Assembly: GCA_937891135.1 (NCBI GenBank) | Contig: CALAFB010000019.1 | Coordinates: 1-15,390, forward strand | Length of the DNA stretch: 15,390 nucleotides | Direction: 5' to 3' | DNA from: an uncultured Elusimicrobium sp. | GTDB lineage: Bacteria > Elusimicrobiota > Elusimicrobia > Elusimicrobiales > Elusimicrobiaceae | Part shown: in pieces, positions 13,138-15,390 of the stretch | How positions within the stretch are numbered: position 1 is the first letter of the stretch | Layout of the letters: each line of letters opens with the position of its first letter | Translations under genes and position numbers: made by a program | Notes under the pieces: model-generated | The model's input: only the letters and a program-made list of their open reading frames with translations | The model's database searches: none | Told to the model about the DNA's origin: nothing

Positions 13138-13265
13138 ATGCAACCCCAAAACACCCGGCGGGGTAATACGCAAACCCAAAAGGATGTAGTCGTTCAAAAT
13201 AAAAAGGGTCATTCCCGAAGGTCTCTATCGGGAATCTTCAACGCTTGCCGTTATTTTCAAAAGGA
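13138..13265 (+). other. Pilin-type leader segment (5' part of the kinesin ORF)
   Basis: The first 40-odd codons (MQPQNTRRGNTQTQKDVVVQ onward) match the leader of the pilin at 3853, including the DNA run CACCCGGCGGGGT followed by ATACGCAAA. Expected next would be a GFTLIE pilin core, but a kinesin follows instead. Host-like composition ends here. Exact junction uncertain, between about 13,258 and 13,300. Confidence 0.7.
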
Positions 13266-14910
13266 GACAAATTCTAATTTATATAATTCCATGTTGAATT
13301 ACTACAACAAGCCTAATAAAAGAATTCCTTTAGTATATATAAATGTCTTTTGTCGTTTTCGTCCACCAAGTGAATTAGAATTAGAGCATACATCAAATAA
13401 TTGTATCACAATTTTATCTCCAAAGCAACTTTTAGTCCGAAAAGATAATAATTTAGATATCCAACAAGATTATACGTTTGATGGCCTTTTTCTTCCTCGA
13501 ACGCCTTTAGATCAATTATATACCAGAACAACAAAACAAATAGTAGAAAATGTTTTAATAGGATATAATGGAGCAGTTATATGCTATGGTCAAACTGGTA
13601 CCGGGAAAACATATACAATGAATGAAATAACTCCTTTAGCAGTGAGTCAAATTTTTAATGGTATAGAAAATAGTGATAAAGATAATGAAATATTTCAAAT
13701 CGATGTTTCAATAATTGAAATATATAAAGAACAAGTAAATGATATTTTAGACCCAAAAAAAACAAATTTGAATTTAATCGAAAATAAATTAAAAAGAAAA
13801 AATTTAACCATAGAAAATTTAACTTCAATAACAGTCACCACCGAAAACGAATTAAACGATATAATATATAAAGGAACCATAAAACGTAATATCAACAGTA
13901 CAACAATGAGAGAATACACAGCAAAATCACATAATATTATTATTATTACAGTATATCGATATTATAAAGACAAAAATTGTTTAAGAACTGGTACTTTATA
14001 CTTATGTGATTTAGAAGGATCAGAAAAAATAACAAAAATGAATCCAGTTGAGGGAGAAAATATCGAAGAGCAAAAATTAGTAAATAAATCTTTATCAGCT
14101 TTAGCAAGTGTAGTCCAAAATTTATCAATAAAAAATGATACGATTTTTCATGTACCATATCGTGATAGTAAATTAACCCGAATTCTTTCGGAATGTCTGG
14201 GAGGAAGTGCTTATACCACTTTAATATTAACCTGTACGCAAAATGAGTATAATTTAAGTGAAACAAGAAATACTTTATTATTTGGCGAAAGAGCCAAAAA
14301 AATAAGGAATAAACCCGTAATTAATATTGAATTAAATGCTGATAGGATTCCAATGATAAAAGAAATATTAAATAAAAAAAATGAAGAAGCGAATAATATG
14401 GACGAAAAAGAAAAAAATGCGAAAAAAAATGCCGAAATTAAAAGAATGTATGAAAATGAAATTTCAGAATTAAAAAATCAAATAAAACAAATGAAAGAAA
14501 ATCGCGATATTGATTTAAATGTTATTCAAGAATTAAAAGAAAATATTAGTTTATTAGAAATAGATAAACAAAATTTAAAAAGTGCGAATGAAAAATTAAT
14601 CGTTAAAGAAAATGAAGTGAAAGAAATGAATAAGAAAATCAAAGACTTAAAAAAGAAAAGCGAAAAAGATGAAGAAATTATTGAACAATTAAAAGGAGAA
14701 GAAAATAAATTAAGAAAAGCAAATGATAGTATAAAATATTTAGATGAGTTTAAATATGATATGACTAGAGTATATTTAAATGCTGCTACTGTAGCTATGT
14801 ACAGATACTGGTCAACAAATGGTAAAAATATTCCTATCGAAGAAGCAATTAAAATAACTACAAAACTAGTAAGAGATGGAATTAAATCAATAACAAAAAA
14901 TAGCAAGTAA
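13138..14910 (+). CDS. Kinesin motor protein ORF with pilin-type leader
   Basis: 590 aa. Residues 1 to about 45 are a pilin-type leader like that at 3853 (both share a TRRGxTQ motif after the start); AAGGAG lies 8 nt upstream. From about 63 the sequence is a kinesin motor: strand 1 VYINVFCRFRP (66-76), P-loop GQTGTGKT (151-158), switch I NSTTMREYTAKSH (253-265), switch II DLEGSE (291-296), NKSLSAL (316-322), HVPYRDSKLTRIL (338-350), and a kinesin-1-like neck linker (AKKIRNKPVINIELNADRIP). A Lys/Glu-rich coiled coil spans about 405-535 and an unfamiliar 55-residue C-terminus follows. It lacks the kinesin-1 tail (no IAK motif). Switch positions deviate: SSRSH is TAKSH and DLAGSE is DLEGSE. Kinesins walk on microtubules with ATP and belong to eukaryotes. 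Codons become AT-rich from about 13,260. The kinesin's own start may be the ATG at 13291. Transfer and contig chimera are both open. Confidence 0.95.
   Translation: MQPQNTRRGNTQTQKDVVVQNKKGHSRRSLSGIFNACRYFQKETNSNLYNSMLNYYNKPNKRIPLVYINVFCRFRPPSELELEHTSNNCITILSPKQLLVRKDNNLDIQQDYTFDGLFLPRTPLDQLYTRTTKQIVENVLIGYNGAVICYGQTGTGKTYTMNEITPLAVSQIFNGIENSDKDNEIFQIDVSIIEIYKEQVNDILDPKKTNLNLIENKLKRKNLTIENLTSITVTTENELNDIIYKGTIKRNINSTTMREYTAKSHNIIIITVYRYYKDKNCLRTGTLYLCDLEGSEKITKMNPVEGENIEEQKLVNKSLSALASVVQNLSIKNDTIFHVPYRDSKLTRILSECLGGSAYTTLILTCTQNEYNLSETRNTLLFGERAKKIRNKPVINIELNADRIPMIKEILNKKNEEANNMDEKEKNAKKNAEIKRMYENEISELKNQIKQMKENRDIDLNVIQELKENISLLEIDKQNLKSANEKLIVKENEVKEMNKKIKDLKKKSEKDEEIIEQLKGEENKLRKANDSIKYLDEFKYDMTRVYLNAATVAMYRYWSTNGKNIPIEEAIKITTKLVRDGIKSITKNSK
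13211..13235. repeat. Palindrome in the second leader
   Basis: ATTCCCGA - 9 nt - TCGGGAAT, a perfect 8-bp inverted repeat, translated as part of the leader. The ATTCCC/GGGAAT arms resemble the dispersed palindromes of other bacteria, such as the Neisseria dRS3 type. The other leader, at 3853, carries a different palindrome pair at a comparable place. Confidence 0.8.
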
Positions 14911-14926
14911 ATTTTACTTGCTATTT
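14898..14926. terminator. Bidirectional terminator / 14-bp palindrome between convergent genes
   Basis: The 14 nt at 14898-14911 are the exact reverse complement of 14913-14926 (core TAGCAAGT/ACTTGCTA). The stop codons of both the kinesin ORF (14908-14910) and the PHP gene (14921-14923) lie within it. T-rich tails are present in both directions, best on the minus strand. It fits a bacterial bidirectional terminator; mimiviruses also end transcripts at such palindromes. Confidence 0.75.
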
Positions 14927-15244
14927 GTTTATCCATGATAATATATCATTAATCATTTCCTCGGTTAAATACTCATCATTTAAATTATAATCTATATCTC
15001 CATGATAATCAGAGCCACATGATACTAATAAATTATTTTCTTTAGCATATTTATATAAGTATTCTACTTCTTCCCTACTAGATGGATTATTACATATTTC
15101 TATTCCATCTACATAGTCTTTTACTTCTTTTAATATTTCTGTTACATCTTTATTATATTTATAAGGGTGTGCTAAAAAGACTTTACCATTATTACTATGT
15201 ATTATATCTAATAACTCAGTTATATCTGGCCATACTATATGCAT
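14921..15244 (-). pseudogene. PHP-domain metal-dependent phosphoesterase, C-terminal part
   Basis: 107 aa from the ATG at 15244, AT-rich throughout. It matches only the C-terminal half of a PHP-family phosphoesterase: LAHPY (metal His), DGIEI (metal Glu) and CGSDYHGD (metal Asp and His). The N-terminal half with DLHxHT and the first TDH motif is missing. Upstream the frame continues as NLYLD and meets a TGA at 15260-15262, then a TAA at 15278-15280, with an (AT)n tract between. So it is either a degraded gene, a frameshift in a low-complexity tract, or a cut allele. The family hydrolyses phosphoesters with a trinuclear metal site, often on nucleotides. The style recalls AT-rich Firmicutes or Mollicutes. 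It converges on the kinesin ORF with 10 nt between stop codons. Confidence 0.75.
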
Positions 15245-15270
15245 ATCTAAATATAAATTTCATATATATA

Positions 15271-15390
15271 TCATTTTTTATAGTTTTCAATAATTAGTAT
15301 CATTTCATCCAATATATCCTTTATATCTTCATTCATATTCCATACTGAATCTTCACTTAATTCTCCGGCATTAATATTAGATATTTTTTT
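15271..15390 (-). CDS. 3' end of an unidentified AT-rich gene, cut by the window
   Basis: An open frame enters from the window edge and ends at TGA 15273-15271, coding 39 residues (…NAGELSEDSVWNMNEDIKDI…). It is acidic, probably helical, and unrecognised. It may be the upstream neighbour of the PHP gene, or the middle part of the same protein before a frameshift. Confidence 0.4.
   Translation of the reverse strand, partial: KKISNINAGELSEDSVWNMNEDIKDILDEMILIIENYKK

Noticed and set aside
13300..14910. Spliceosomal introns in the kinesin gene
   Set aside because: The frame is continuous from motor to stop and all motor motifs are in order, so no intron is needed. This neither proves nor excludes a eukaryotic source.
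13138..14910. The P-loop protein as an SMC, MukB or other bacterial coiled-coil ATPase
   Set aside because: The combination of GQTGTGKT, switch I/II and HVPYRDSKLTRIL is specific to kinesins; the SMC signature and hinge are absent.
15255..15285. Reading TGA as tryptophan (Mycoplasma code) to extend the PHP gene
   Set aside because: All tryptophans in the kinesin, the PHP fragment and the edge ORF use TGG, and a TAA follows shortly upstream in the same frame, so a code change does not rescue the gene.
1..15390. CRISPR arrays and insertion sequences
   Set aside because: No regularly spaced repeats, transposase genes or terminal inverted repeats with target duplications were found.

Overview
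Most of the window (about 1-13,260) reads as one bacterial chromosome segment of moderate G+C. It carries housekeeping genes, Shine-Dalgarno sites, extended -10 promoters, Rho-independent terminators and a tRNA-Ser. The type IV pilin with a very long 'TRRG' leader before GFTLIELLVV, and two exported PepT-like peptidases, suggest a gut Elusimicrobium-like organism (phylum Elusimicrobiota). That placement is an inference from gene style, not a search result.

Layout. Minus strand, 123-3421: probable operon pepT-like 1, rdgB, gtrA, mrp. Plus strand, 3558-4535: a promoter, a strongly structured candidate RNA (about 3594-3805) and a pilin gene broken by a -1 frameshift inside a palindrome in its leader. 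Minus strand, 4648-8693: valS followed by pepT-like 2, with overlapping stop and start. Minus strand, 8802-10121: a coiled-coil lipoprotein and a short DmeF-like cation exporter. Around 10212-10512: tRNA-Ser(GGA), whose 3' end is duplicated 196 bp downstream. Then come a small membrane protein (minus), an exported HAD hydrolase (plus), aquaporin Z (minus) and a small membrane ORF (plus).

The exceptional part is 13,138-14,910. The leader of a second pilin-type gene, homologous to the one at 3853, runs in frame into a kinesin motor domain. It has a complete P-loop (GQTGTGKT), switch I and II motifs, the HVPYRDSKLTRIL segment, a coiled coil and an unfamiliar C-terminus. Kinesins are eukaryotic (also reported from some large DNA viruses), so this is either a striking transfer or a chimeric contig. 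Base composition falls sharply at about 13,260. Downstream, in the same AT-rich style, lies a convergent 3' fragment of a bacterial-type PHP phosphoesterase. The two genes share a 14-bp palindrome over their stop codons. So the AT-rich segment looks like one piece of DNA in which a kinesin neighbours a bacterial gene, and the suspicious join is at 13,260-13,300.

The host genes fit an anaerobic, peptide-using, small-genome bacterium: exported peptidases, Fe-S cluster carrier, nucleotide-pool cleaning, metal export, water channel and pili.
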